Shown here one piece after another: positions 46,679 to 55,162 of a stretch of 64,000 nucleotides of DNA. The stretch is from Azospirillum baldaniorum (GTDB lineage Bacteria > Pseudomonadota > Alphaproteobacteria > Azospirillales > Azospirillaceae). The notes under the pieces were generated by a model that was given only the letters and a program-made list of their open reading frames with translations, ran no database searches and had not been told where the DNA came from. Numbering within the stretch: the stretch's first letter is position 1; each line of letters begins with the position of its first letter. The position numbers were made by a program, and so were the translations under genes. The DNA lies in NCBI RefSeq assembly GCF_003119195.2, contig NZ_CP022253.1, forward strand, positions 824,001 through 888,000. Direction: 5' to 3'.

Positions 46679-47488
46679 TCACTCCTTGATGAAGGCGGGG
46701 CGCCAAGCCAGGGCCGACCGCTCGATCGCCCGGACGATCAGGTCGGCGAGCAGCCCCAGGATGGCGTAGACGATCAGGGCGACGATGATCACGTCGGTGC
46801 GCAGGAAGTCGCGGGCGGTCATCGCCAGATAGCCGATGCCGCTGGAGGCGTTGATCTGCTCCCCCACCACCAGGCTGAGCCACGCCACGCCGAGGGCGTA
46901 GCGCAGGCCGGTCAGGAAGGAGGGCAGCGCCCCCGGCAGGATGACGAGGGCGATCAGCTCCCGCCGGGTGAGGCCGAGGGTGGACACCGCCTCCACCACC
47001 TTGGCGTCGACGGTGCGGATGCCGGCGAACAGGTTCAGATAGATCGGAAAGGCGGAGCCGAGCGCGACCAGGGCGATCTTCGGCGCCTCGCCGATGCCGA
47101 ACCACAGGATGAACAGCGGCACCAGCGCCAGATGGGGCAAGGTGCGCAGCATCTGGAGCAGGGCGTCCAGCGCGTCCTCCCCCCGCTTGGACAGGCCGGC
47201 GACCAGGGCGCAAACCGTGCCCACCGACACGCCGATGGCCAGCCCGGCGCTGACCCGGCCCAGCGACACCAGCAGATGAACCGCCAGCTCGCCGCTGGCC
47301 GTCAGTTCCCAGAAGGCCAGCAGGATCTGGGTCGGCGACGGGATGGACCGGGTGGAGATCCAGCCGAGCCCGACGCTGATCTGCCACAGCGCCAGCAGGG
47401 CCAGAGGCACCGCGCAGCGGCGCAGGCCCACCGCGAGCGTGGCGGCGCGGGACGAACGTCCCGGCTTTTTTGCGGTGGCTGCCGTCAT
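46679..47488 (-). CDS. ssuC: ABC transporter permease, sulfonate type
   Basis: A 269-aa inner-membrane permease with about six transmembrane segments and the binding-protein-dependent signature EAVSTLGLTRRELIALVILPGALP, the coupling loop for the ATPase. First gene of the importer operon, preceded by the dyad at 47535-47555. ATG at 47488 with GGGAGG upstream. Confidence 0.9.
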   Translation of the reverse strand: MTAATAKKPGRSSRAATLAVGLRRCAVPLALLALWQISVGLGWISTRSIPSPTQILLAFWELTASGELAVHLLVSLGRVSAGLAIGVSVGTVCALVAGLSKRGEDALDALLQMLRTLPHLALVPLFILWFGIGEAPKIALVALGSAFPIYLNLFAGIRTVDAKVVEAVSTLGLTRRELIALVILPGALPSFLTGLRYALGVAWLSLVVGEQINASSGIGYLAMTARDFLRTDVIIVALIVYAILGLLADLIVRAIERSALAWRPAFIKE

Positions 47489-47534
47489 GATGCCTCCCGA
47501 AGCCGGCCAGGGTTGGCGCTACGGGAAAAGCCTA

Positions 47535-47555
47535 TTCCTATTGAGGAAATAGGAA
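47535..47555. promoter_or_regulatory. 8-bp dyad operator candidate upstream of the sulfonate importer operon
   Basis: TTCCTATT and AATAGGAA flank GAGGA, a perfect dyad in the 102-bp AT-rich gap between the LysR gene and the permease, about 45 bp upstream of the permease start. The position and symmetry suit the LysR-type regulator encoded next door or a sulfur-starvation regulator. Confidence 0.5.
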
Positions 47556-47590
47556 AAACAAAAAACACAAACGGGATTGTTCAGAAATTC

Positions 47591-48511
47591 TCAAGCAACG
47601 AATATTAAGTGTTGTTTTTTCGATCGGGCGCCGGCCAGCATCGCACCCAGGGATTCGGTGAGAATTCCGCACAGCCGGTCCACCGCGGGGCTGGCCGCGG
47701 ACGGCGCGCGGTGCAATTCCAGCGGCACCGTGCCGAGCGCCGGCAATCTTCCATCCGGTTCGAGGATCGACAGCGTGTCCGGCAGGCCCAGCGGGGTGCG
47801 CACGGTCACCCCCAGCCCGGCTTCCACCGCCGCCCACAAACCGGACAGGCTGGGGCTGGTGAAGGTGATGCGCCAGGGCCGCCCGCCGCCGTCCAGCCGT
47901 TCGATCCCGTGCTGGCGGAACATGCAGGGCGCGTCGAGCAGGGCGAGCGGCAGAGAGGTTTCCGGATCGCCCCGGAATCCCTTCGGCGCCACCCAGACCA
48001 CCGGCAGATGGGCGAGCGCCGCCGCACCGGGAATGCCGGGCGTGTCGCCGATCTCACCGAAGGCCAAGGCCAGATCGAGCGCTCCGTGCGCGACCCTCTC
48101 GCGCAGTTCGCGCCCGCGGCCCACCTGCGCCTCCACATGGATGCGCGGATGGGCGCGGTGGAAGGAGCCGAGCACGGCGGGCAGCCAGCGTTCCGCCAGA
48201 TCCTGCGGGAAGCCGACCCGCACGGTGCCGTCCATCGCCCGCCCGCGCACGGCGGACAGCGCCTCGTCGTTCAGGGCGACGAGGCGGCGGGCGTAGCCCA
48301 GCAGCAGATCCCCGGCGTCGGTCAGCGCCACTGTGCGGCCCGCCTTGCGGAACAGCGGCTGGCCGACCTGCTCCTCCAGCTTCTTCATCTGGAGGCTGAT
48401 CGCCGACTGGGTGCGGCCCAGCCGCTCGGCGGCGCGGGCGAATCCGCCATGCTCCATGGCGATGACCAGCGCCCGCAGCACGTCCATGTCGAGGTTGGTG
48501 GGAAGCATCAC
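47591..48511 (-). CDS. LysR-family transcriptional regulator
   Basis: A 306-aa protein with an N-terminal winged helix-turn-helix (FARAAERLGRTQSAISLQMKKLEE) and the usual effector-binding domain. It is immediately upstream of, and co-directional with, the sulfonate importer operon. It probably controls that operon through the 47535-47555 dyad, in the manner of Cbl/CysB-type sulfur regulators, though its effector is unknown. ATG or the adjacent ATG at 48508. Confidence 0.9.
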   Translation of the reverse strand: MMLPTNLDMDVLRALVIAMEHGGFARAAERLGRTQSAISLQMKKLEEQVGQPLFRKAGRTVALTDAGDLLLGYARRLVALNDEALSAVRGRAMDGTVRVGFPQDLAERWLPAVLGSFHRAHPRIHVEAQVGRGRELRERVAHGALDLALAFGEIGDTPGIPGAAALAHLPVVWVAPKGFRGDPETSLPLALLDAPCMFRQHGIERLDGGGRPWRITFTSPSLSGLWAAVEAGLGVTVRTPLGLPDTLSILEPDGRLPALGTVPLELHRAPSAASPAVDRLCGILTESLGAMLAGARSKKQHLIFVA

Positions 48512-48526
48512 TACCCCCGCCGCGCG

Positions 48527-49402
48527 TCAGCGGACCGTGCCGCGGGCGGCCAGCAGCGCGTCGGCCAGCTCCACGAAGCCGTCGCCGCCGGGGCCGCGGG
48601 TGATCCAGGCGGGCGGCGCGGGAAGCTCGGGCAGGATGTCGGCCACCGTGCTGACGCCGACCGACAGCGGGAAATGGGCGAACATCGGCGCGTCGTTGAC
48701 CGAATCGCCGGCGTAGGCGACCGCATCGGCGGCGGCGTCGATGTCCAGGCCGTGGGTCTCGCGCAGCACGCGGCGGGCCATGGTCAGCTTGTCGTAGCCG
48801 CCGATCCAGCCCAGCACCCACAGCGAATTGACCGTCACGTCCGCCCCGGCCTCGCGGAAGCGCGCGGCCAGGGCCGCCCGCAACCCGGCATCCTCCGGCG
48901 CGCGGAAGGCGAGGCTGGTCAGGCGGAAGGGCTGGTCGCTCGCCGGCTCCACCCCCGGCAACGCCTCGCGAATGGCGTGCGACAGCCGGTCGAGCCGTTC
49001 CGCGGCCGCCGCCCGCTCCGCCTCCCCGTGCCAGAAGCGGCGCTCGGCGTCGCCGTCCGGGGTGCGGCGCAGGAACAGGCCGCCGTTCTCGGCGATCACT
49101 CCGTCCACCGGCCACATGCGGGCCATCTGGTCGGCCCAGCCGGCGGGGGCGGCGGTCACCGGCAGCACCGGAAGCCCGGCGTCCCGCAACCGTTCGATGG
49201 CGTCGTAGGTGCGGGCGGACAGGCGGCCCCGGTGGGTCAGCGTGTCGTCCATGTCGGTCAGCACGAAGCGCACCCGGGCGAGATCCGCCGCGGGCGCCTG
49301 CGCCAGCGGGCGCAAGACGGCAGGGGGGCTCACGCCTTCTCCGGGCGCCGCACCCCGGTGGGATCGGTCATGGCGTGCGCCCTCGTACCGCGGTTGGCTC
49401 AC
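48527..49402 (-). CDS. HAD-superfamily phosphatase (mannosyl-3-phosphoglycerate phosphatase-like)
   Basis: A 291-aa protein if read from the GTG at 49402, which overlaps the stop of the nitroreductase gene. A GTG at 49333 with GGAGAAGG upstream would give 268 aa and fits the family better. Motif I is DMDDTLT and motif IV GDSVNDAPMF; the type IIB cap lies between. The substrate is unknown; sugar-phosphate or phosphoglycerate conjugates are usual. 15 nt separate it from the LysR gene. Confidence 0.8.
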   Translation of the reverse strand: MSQPRYEGARHDRSHRGAAPGEGVSPPAVLRPLAQAPAADLARVRFVLTDMDDTLTHRGRLSARTYDAIERLRDAGLPVLPVTAAPAGWADQMARMWPVDGVIAENGGLFLRRTPDGDAERRFWHGEAERAAAAERLDRLSHAIREALPGVEPASDQPFRLTSLAFRAPEDAGLRAALAARFREAGADVTVNSLWVLGWIGGYDKLTMARRVLRETHGLDIDAAADAVAYAGDSVNDAPMFAHFPLSVGVSTVADILPELPAPPAWITRGPGGDGFVELADALLAARGTVR

Positions 49403-50025
49403 AGGATGGTCACGGCCTGGGACAGGTCCAGGCGCGGTGCGCGGGGACGGGCCGGCGGCCCTTCGGCATGGCCGAGCGCCACGAGGATGTTGGCGTGCAG
49501 GCGCCCGTCGGGGAAGAACTCCCGGTCCACCGCGTCGGCGTCGAACCCCGACATCGGCCCGGCGTCCAGCCCCAGCAGCCGGGCGGCCAGGATCAGGTAG
49601 CCGGCCTGGAGCGTGCCGCTGCGGAAGGCGGTTGCCTCCGTCAGGGTGGGATCGTTGGCGAACAGCGGCGTCGGGTCGAAATGCGGGCTCAGCACCGGCA
49701 GATGTTCGGTGAAGCGGCGGTCGTAGGCGACGATGGCAATGACTCCGGCGGCCAGCTTGGACAGGTTCCCGCGGCTCAGCGCCGGGCGCAGCCGTTCCTT
49801 GGCCTCCGGCGTCGTCAGGAAGACGAAGCGCGCCGGACTGCCGTTGAAGGCGGTCGGCGCCAGCCGGACCAGCTCGTAAAGCCGGTGCAGCGTCTCCAGC
49901 GGGACCGGGCGGTCCGACCAGGACTGCGGCGTGCGGGCGTTCAGGAACAGGCGCTCGGCAGCCGGCACGAGGTCGTCCGGAAGACCGTCAATGGAAGATT
50001 CGGCGGAAACGAGGGTGTCCGGCAT
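49399..50025 (-). CDS. Nitroreductase-family protein, RutE type
   Basis: A 208-aa FMN oxidoreductase closely following the RutE (malonic-semialdehyde reductase) pattern: LAPTAFNGSPARFVFL, KLAAGVIAIVAYD, SGTLQAGYLILAARLLGLDAGPMSG and REFFPDGR. No other pyrimidine-degradation gene is near, so the substrate may differ; quinone or aldehyde reduction is possible. ATG 50025 has GGAGCC upstream and gives family length; the frame is open further upstream without a ribosome-binding site. Confidence 0.85.
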   Translation of the reverse strand: MPDTLVSAESSIDGLPDDLVPAAERLFLNARTPQSWSDRPVPLETLHRLYELVRLAPTAFNGSPARFVFLTTPEAKERLRPALSRGNLSKLAAGVIAIVAYDRRFTEHLPVLSPHFDPTPLFANDPTLTEATAFRSGTLQAGYLILAARLLGLDAGPMSGFDADAVDREFFPDGRLHANILVALGHAEGPPARPRAPRLDLSQAVTIL

Positions 50026-50587
50026 GAAGCGAGGCTCCGTCTGGGAGAAAGGGGGCGGTCGGGTCAGGGCAGGGCGGCGAAGCAGGACGGCGGATCGTCC
50101 GCGCGCCCTCCGTCCGATGCGCCCGCCAGGGGGGCCGACGGCTGCGGTGCTCATAACAACAATTCGCGAACGTACTTATAATATATATTCCATATAGAAA
50201 AATAGGATTTATGCCCGACGTCAAGCGCGCGCTTCGTCCCGGGCGAGGTTTTCCGACGATCCCGCGACCCGGACGGGACGCAGCCATCGCGGGAGGACAG
50301 GGCAGGAGAACAGGAATGAGCGACACGGGACGCCTCCTGATCCCCACGGACGGGGGCGGTCGGCGGATTCACCGGCGGCCATCCGGCCCATGCGGGGCAT
50401 GATGGGACGCCGATCGACCCCTGCTGGGCGAATGTGGCGGCGATCCGCGCCATGGGCTTGCCGGACCCCGGACGATGGACCGAACGATGAGGAGGACTTC
50501 GGGGGCAGGCCGGGAGCTCCGCCTCCCGAAGCCTCGTGTCGGACAGACGCCGCCCGAAGGCTTCGTCTGTCGGGTCCGCCCACGGCG
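50026..50587. promoter_or_regulatory. Intergenic region: nitroreductase promoter and ferredoxin terminator candidates
   Basis: About 560 bp. Near 50155-50215 is an AT-rich patch (ATAATATATATTCC) that probably carries the promoter of the nitroreductase gene. Nearer the ferredoxin gene are stem-forming repeats. On the plus strand a 28-codon frame at 50316-50402 begins after AGGAGAACAGG, a good ribosome-binding site, but has no recognisable product. Otherwise nothing is seen. Confidence 0.4.
50542..50571 (-). terminator. Stem-loop after the ferredoxin gene
   Basis: GACAGACG (50542-50549) pairs with CGTCTGTC (50564-50571) 17 bp beyond the ferredoxin stop. No U-tract follows, so it is a weak or factor-assisted terminator candidate. 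Confidence 0.3.
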
Positions 50588-50953
50588 TCAGATGCCGGAG
50601 CGTTTCCAGATCTCGCCGAACGGTTCGGCGAAGGCTTCGTGCATGCGGTAGGACAGGTCCGTCTCCGTGCCGCCGGGGCGGCCCCGTGTCCAGCCCAACT
50701 CGCGGCGGTAGCTGCCGATCAGGCCGGCGGCGATCAACGCGGCGGCGTCCACCGTCGGGTCGGGGGCCGTGCGCGGCGAGACGTAGAGCGCGTCCACCGG
50801 GCAGAACAGCTCGCACAGATAGCAGGTCTGGCAATCCTCCTTGTGGGCGATGACGGGCTCCCCCGCCGCGTCGGTGCGCAGAACGTCGTCGGGGCAGACC
50901 TTGGCGCAGGTGCCGCAGGCGATGCAGCGCTCGGACAGGATGAGTTCGATCAT
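50588..50953 (-). CDS. Two-cluster [4Fe-4S] ferredoxin, adenylylsulfate-reductase-beta-like
   Basis: A 121-aa protein with two cluster motifs, CIACGTCAKVCP and CQTCYLCELFCP, in the first 55 residues. A basic and aromatic tail follows that resembles the extensions of AprB-type subunits. Its ATG overlaps the stop of the flavoprotein gene (ATGA), so the two are translationally coupled and probably form a heterodimer that passes electrons to or from the FAD. Confidence 0.88.
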   Translation of the reverse strand: MIELILSERCIACGTCAKVCPDDVLRTDAAGEPVIAHKEDCQTCYLCELFCPVDALYVSPRTAPDPTVDAAALIAAGLIGSYRRELGWTRGRPGGTETDLSYRMHEAFAEPFGEIWKRSGI

Positions 50954-52542
50954 GCGGCGACCGCCTCCTCGTGTGGGTCGGCGCGGCGGACCCAGACCCG
51001 GTCGAGGCCGCCGCTGAGAAGATGATGGTGCTGGGCGGGGTCGAGGCCGGGGAAATCCGCCCGCCGGTGCAGGCCGCGCGTTTCGGTGCGCTGCCCGGCG
51101 CTCGCCAGAATCCAGCGGGCGGTGGCGACCAGCGCCGCCGCTTCGCGCGCGCGGACGATGTCGCGTGGCGTGGCCCCGGCCGGCGGCGCCAGCCCGTCGC
51201 GCGCGGCCTCCCACAGCCCGTCCAGACGCTCCAGCGCCGCCGCGATGCCGGGGCCGGTCCGCCGGTAGTTGCGGTCGAGCGGCAGGATCTCCTGCTGCAC
51301 GGCGCGGGTGACCGCCTCCGCCGTCCGTTCCGGATCGGGGTTCGCGGCGGGCCGCAGCCCGGCGCCGCCGATCGCCTGGACCGGCCGTCCGGCCAGCCCC
51401 GCCGTTCCCGCGGCGACCTGGCGGGCGAAGGCGGTCGCCGCCTGCCCGGCCCAGGTGCCGGATGCGATGCACCAGGCGACCGCCGGACCGCCGCCGCTCA
51501 TCGCCGCTCCGGTCAGCTTCTCCCGCGTGGTGGCGTCGCCAACCGCGTAGAGGCCGGGGACGGAGGTGGCGCAGCGCTCGTCCACGTCCAACCCGCCGGC
51601 CGCACGCACCGTGCCCTCGTACAGCAACCGGACGGGATAGCGATCCGTGAAGGGGTTGCCGCCCAGCCGGTGGAAATAGACGAAGATGTTCGGTTGGCCC
51701 TTGCGGTAACCGTCCTCCAGATAGGGGTCGGCCCGGTCGAGCACCGCATGGACGCTCCGCCCGGCGGCCAGCGCGTCGGGCACGCCGGGGTGCGGGATGG
51801 GGGTGCCGTCGGCGTCGCTGAAACTGCCGCTGAAATAGATGATGCCCTTGGTCAGCCCGCCCTCCGCCGGGGCGAGCGCCCACTGGCCGGAGAACTCCAT
51901 GCCGGAGAAGCGCGCCCCGGCCTCGGCGGCCAGCAGGTAGCCGTCGCCGGTCAGGTTGTGCGTGCCGACCACGCCGGAGCGGAAGGCGCAGCCGCCCGTG
52001 GCGACGACCACCGCCCCGGCGCGGACCTCCCAGCGGTCGCCGCTCCGGCGGGTGATCCCGGCGGCCCCGGCGGCCACGCCGTCGGCGGTCAGCAATTCCA
52101 GCGCCGGGCTGTGGTCGAGGATGCGCACCCCCTCCGCCAGCAGGCGCTTGCGCAGGAAGATCATGTAGTCGGGTCCGCGCAGATTGCCGCGGAAGGTCTT
52201 GCCCGTCTCGTTGCGCGGCCAGGGATAGCCCCAGCGGGTCATCAGTTCGGTGTTGACGGTGGTCTCGTCGTAGACGCGGCGGACGAAGTCGCGGACGATG
52301 AATCCCTTGGCGGGGGCGATGCGGTGATCGACCATGCCGTCGTTCTGGAGGCGGTCGCCGGGCACCGTGTAGAACAGAGTCGTGTTGGCGGGCGGCGTGG
52401 CGCCCGAGGTGCCGACATAGCCCTTTTCAGCAAGCACCACGCTGGCCCCGGCGCGCCGCGCCGCCAGTGCCGCCCAGCAGCCGGCGGGACCGCCGCCGAC
52501 CACCAGGACATCGGCGGTCAGATGGAGGGTGGATTCGCTCAT
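50950..52542 (-). CDS. FAD flavoprotein, fumarate-reductase/adenylylsulfate-reductase-alpha-like
   Basis: A 530-aa protein. The dinucleotide fold is VLVVGGGPAGCWAALAARRAG, with further FAD contacts in AVVVATGGCAF and GLYAVGDATT and a C-terminal helical domain. The layout is that of FrdA/SdhA/AprA flavoproteins. Within an organosulfur import operon and with a two-cluster ferredoxin partner, a redox step on a sulfur compound is likely; this is inference. GAGGAGA precedes the ATG at 52542; an ATG three codons earlier is too close to it. Confidence 0.85.
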   Translation of the reverse strand: MSESTLHLTADVLVVGGGPAGCWAALAARRAGASVVLAEKGYVGTSGATPPANTTLFYTVPGDRLQNDGMVDHRIAPAKGFIVRDFVRRVYDETTVNTELMTRWGYPWPRNETGKTFRGNLRGPDYMIFLRKRLLAEGVRILDHSPALELLTADGVAAGAAGITRRSGDRWEVRAGAVVVATGGCAFRSGVVGTHNLTGDGYLLAAEAGARFSGMEFSGQWALAPAEGGLTKGIIYFSGSFSDADGTPIPHPGVPDALAAGRSVHAVLDRADPYLEDGYRKGQPNIFVYFHRLGGNPFTDRYPVRLLYEGTVRAAGGLDVDERCATSVPGLYAVGDATTREKLTGAAMSGGGPAVAWCIASGTWAGQAATAFARQVAAGTAGLAGRPVQAIGGAGLRPAANPDPERTAEAVTRAVQQEILPLDRNYRRTGPGIAAALERLDGLWEAARDGLAPPAGATPRDIVRAREAAALVATARWILASAGQRTETRGLHRRADFPGLDPAQHHHLLSGGLDRVWVRRADPHEEAVAA

Positions 52543-52556
52543 GGCACGCATTCTCC

Positions 52557-53612
52557 TCAACCGCGCGGCTTGGGCGAGCCGTCGGCGGCGCGCTCCGTCC
52601 AGAAGCCCTCCAGGCCGAGGTCGCGCAGGGCGGCGTTCAGATAGGACGGGTCGACCCAGCTCTTGAGGTCCACGTCCGCGCGGATCAGCCTCTGCTGTTT
52701 GGCGAACGCGATGCCGGCGGCGAAGCGGGACAGGGTGAAGTCGTCGAGCAGCGGGTTGATCTGTTCCTTCACCGGGGAGCCGGCGTAATCCTCCCGCAGC
52801 GCGCTCAACGGGATGCCGGACTTGCCCCAGACCTGGAGCGCTTCCTCCCGGTTCTCCTCCAGACCGGCCCAGTGGGCGGCCTTGACGAAGCCGCGCACCA
52901 CCTTCGCCGTGGCGCCCGGATAAGCCTTCTCGAAGGCGTCGTGCACCAGAACGCCGCCGAAGGTCTGGACGGTAGGGCCGCCGGTCTTGGTGCTGGCGAT
53001 CACCTTGACCACGCCCTGGTCGCGCAGCCCCAGCAGGAAGCTGGCGCCGAAGGCGGCGTCCACCGCGCCGCTCTGCAGCGCGGCGAGCTGATCGGCGTTC
53101 TTCAGCTCGACGATGGAGACGTCCTTCTCCGACAGGCCGTTGGCCTCCAGCGTCTTCAGCAGGACGAAATGGATGATCGTGGCCTTCTGCACGGCGATCC
53201 TGCGGCCCTTCAGATCCTGGACGGAGGTGATCGGCAGGTCGCTGCGCGCGACGGCGAAGACGGTGGTGCGGTCGCCGGACAGCAGGATCTTCGTCGGCAG
53301 GCCGCCCGCCTTGCCGATGATGTTCGGCAGCCCGCCATACACCGCGAAGTCGACCTGGCGGTTGGACAGCGCCTCGTTGATGGCCGGGCCGGTGGCGTGG
53401 AAGTAGGTCCATTCCAGCTTGGTCGGGGTGTCCTTGAACTCCGCCTCGACGAAGCCCTTGCTGTGGGCGGCGCCGACCAGGCCGGTGCCGAAGGGCTGGC
53501 CGGGGCCGAAGCCGACCGAGCCGAAGCGGATGACCGCGGGCGCCTCCTCGGCAAGGGCCGGCGCGGCGGCGAGAAGGGCCAGGGTGGCGGCGAGGGCGCG
53601 GAGCAATCTCAT
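52557..53612 (-). CDS. ABC transporter substrate-binding protein, sulfonate/NitT type
   Basis: A 351-aa protein with a Sec signal (RALAATLALLAAAPALAEE). SsuA-like blocks: VDFAVYGGLPNIIGKAGG, LKGRRIAVQKATIIHFVLLK and GAVDAAFGASFLLGLRD. It lies in the second importer operon and overlaps the MFS gene by 4 nt. It probably feeds the permeases at 55.9-57.6 kb. Confidence 0.88.
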   Translation of the reverse strand: MRLLRALAATLALLAAAPALAEEAPAVIRFGSVGFGPGQPFGTGLVGAAHSKGFVEAEFKDTPTKLEWTYFHATGPAINEALSNRQVDFAVYGGLPNIIGKAGGLPTKILLSGDRTTVFAVARSDLPITSVQDLKGRRIAVQKATIIHFVLLKTLEANGLSEKDVSIVELKNADQLAALQSGAVDAAFGASFLLGLRDQGVVKVIASTKTGGPTVQTFGGVLVHDAFEKAYPGATAKVVRGFVKAAHWAGLEENREEALQVWGKSGIPLSALREDYAGSPVKEQINPLLDDFTLSRFAAGIAFAKQQRLIRADVDLKSWVDPSYLNAALRDLGLEGFWTERAADGSPKPRG

Positions 53613-54853
53613 GCGGTGGTTTCCTTGGGTAGCGGAGAAAGGCGGTGCGTGCCGGCGGCGAAAGCGGCGGCGGCAATGGCCATGAGGGCGGCGTTGACGA
53701 ACAGGCCGGCGGCCTCTCCGCCGCCGAACGCGGTGTCCGAGACGGCGACGGCGAAGCCGGCGACCAGCGGACCGGCGACGAAGCCGACGTCGCCCGCCGT
53801 GCGCAGCAGGCCGAGCGTCGGGCCGAGCCGTCCGTCGGGCGCGCAGCCTGCGGCGAAGGCGGAGGAGGCCGGCCCCCCCAGCCCCAGCGCGAGGCCGAGC
53901 AGCGCCAGGGCTCCCCAGAACAGCGGAACCGTCGGACAGGCGGCGATCAGCCCCAGGGCCACCGCCACCGACGCGGCCGACGCCACGATCAGGCCCCGCC
54001 GCGGCACCCGGTCTGCCAGCCAGCCGGCCAGCGGCGTGGTGACCAGAGTCACCCCCGCCGACAGGGTCAGCGCCAGCCCGATGGCATCGGGCGCCATGCC
54101 GAAGCGGTGGGCCGCCACCAGCGGGATCAACTGCCACTGCGCCGCTGTGCGGGTGAAGAAGACCCCGAAGGTGACCAGCAGGACGGGAGCGTACCCCCGT
54201 TGCCTCAGCAGGTCGCGGACACCGCCGCGCTCCGGCGGGCGGGTGTCGGCGCCGGCGTTGGCGTTGGCCGGCCGGCGCGTTTCCGGAAGGGCCAGGAAGG
54301 CGAACAGGGCGGCGAGGCCGCTGACCGCGGCGAAGCCCCAGAAGGGGGCGGTGTAGCCCCAGCGCTCGGCCAGCAGCCCACCCATCAGCGGGCCGATGGA
54401 CGCGCCGGTCAGCAGCGCCGTCTGGTACGCCCCCATGCGCCGGCCCCGGCTGCGGCTGTCACCAAGATCGGCGATGGCGACCATCGCCCCGGTCATGTAG
54501 AGGCCGGACCCCACCCCCTGGACGAAGCGCCAGACCAGCAGGACGGCGAAATCCTCCGCCAGCGCGGCGGCGATGGAGGCGCCGCCCAGGACCAGCGGCC
54601 CGCCCCACAGCAAGGCTCGGCGCCCGTAGCGGTCGGCCAGGATGCCCGCCGGCAGGTTGACGAACAGCCGCGCCACCCCGAAGACGGTGATGATGAGGCC
54701 GATCAGCGCCGGCCCGACCCCGAAGGACTGGGCGTAGAGCGACAGCACCGGGATCACCATGCCCATGCCGCACATGACGAACAGCACGATGACCAGCATG
54801 GGGGCGATGACCCGCCATTCGGCGGTCCGGGCGGCGTTTGGAACGGTGTCCAT
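53609..54853 (-). CDS. Major facilitator superfamily transporter
   Basis: A 414-aa protein with 12 predicted transmembrane segments. The MFS loop 2-3 motif is GILADRYGRRALL, repeated as GWLADRVPRRGLI in the second half. Drug- or metabolite-exporter type (DHA1-like). In this operon it may export a product of organosulfur metabolism. Translationally coupled to the binding protein downstream. Confidence 0.87.
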   Translation of the reverse strand: MDTVPNAARTAEWRVIAPMLVIVLFVMCGMGMVIPVLSLYAQSFGVGPALIGLIITVFGVARLFVNLPAGILADRYGRRALLWGGPLVLGGASIAAALAEDFAVLLVWRFVQGVGSGLYMTGAMVAIADLGDSRSRGRRMGAYQTALLTGASIGPLMGGLLAERWGYTAPFWGFAAVSGLAALFAFLALPETRRPANANAGADTRPPERGGVRDLLRQRGYAPVLLVTFGVFFTRTAAQWQLIPLVAAHRFGMAPDAIGLALTLSAGVTLVTTPLAGWLADRVPRRGLIVASAASVAVALGLIAACPTVPLFWGALALLGLALGLGGPASSAFAAGCAPDGRLGPTLGLLRTAGDVGFVAGPLVAGFAVAVSDTAFGGGEAAGLFVNAALMAIAAAAFAAGTHRLSPLPKETTA

Positions 54854-54859
54854 GCCGGA

Positions 54860-54910
54860 TCAGGCTTTCGGCTTGCCGTCCGCCGTGCGGGGCGTCCAGG
54901 ACTGGGTCAT
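54860..54910 (-). CDS. Possible 16-aa peptide ahead of the MFS gene
   Basis: A 17-codon frame (MTQSWTPRTADGKPKA, stop at 54860) with a good GGAGAG ribosome-binding site, ending 6 nt before the MFS start. Its end resembles the tail of the neighbouring binding protein (WTERAADGSPKPRG). It may be a leader peptide or the last codons of a lost binding-protein copy. Confidence 0.35.
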   Translation of the reverse strand: MTQSWTPRTADGKPKA

Positions 54911-55162
54911 GCTCGACTCTCCGCAGGTGTGGGAGGGGTTGGGGGCGGCGGGTTCCGGGAAAGGGAGCGTCCCGCGAAGGAGCGCCGGGTTCGGGAGGAT
55001 TCGATGCCGAAAGGGGAAACCGTGTCAGGCGCTGAGCACGTGGCGGGAGCGCCGCGTGATGTTGCCGCCGATGCCCGGCGTCCGGTTCTGCGTGGCGGAC
55101 GGCGTCAATGGTCCGCGACTCTCCTGTATGTTCGTGTCTGGCCTGTTTGTTCGTGTCCGGGA
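54911..55162. other. Gap inside the second importer operon
   Basis: About 250 bp without a convincing gene between the ATPase stop and the short peptide frame. It could hold a relic of a deleted gene or an internal promoter. No clear terminator is seen. Confidence 0.3.
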
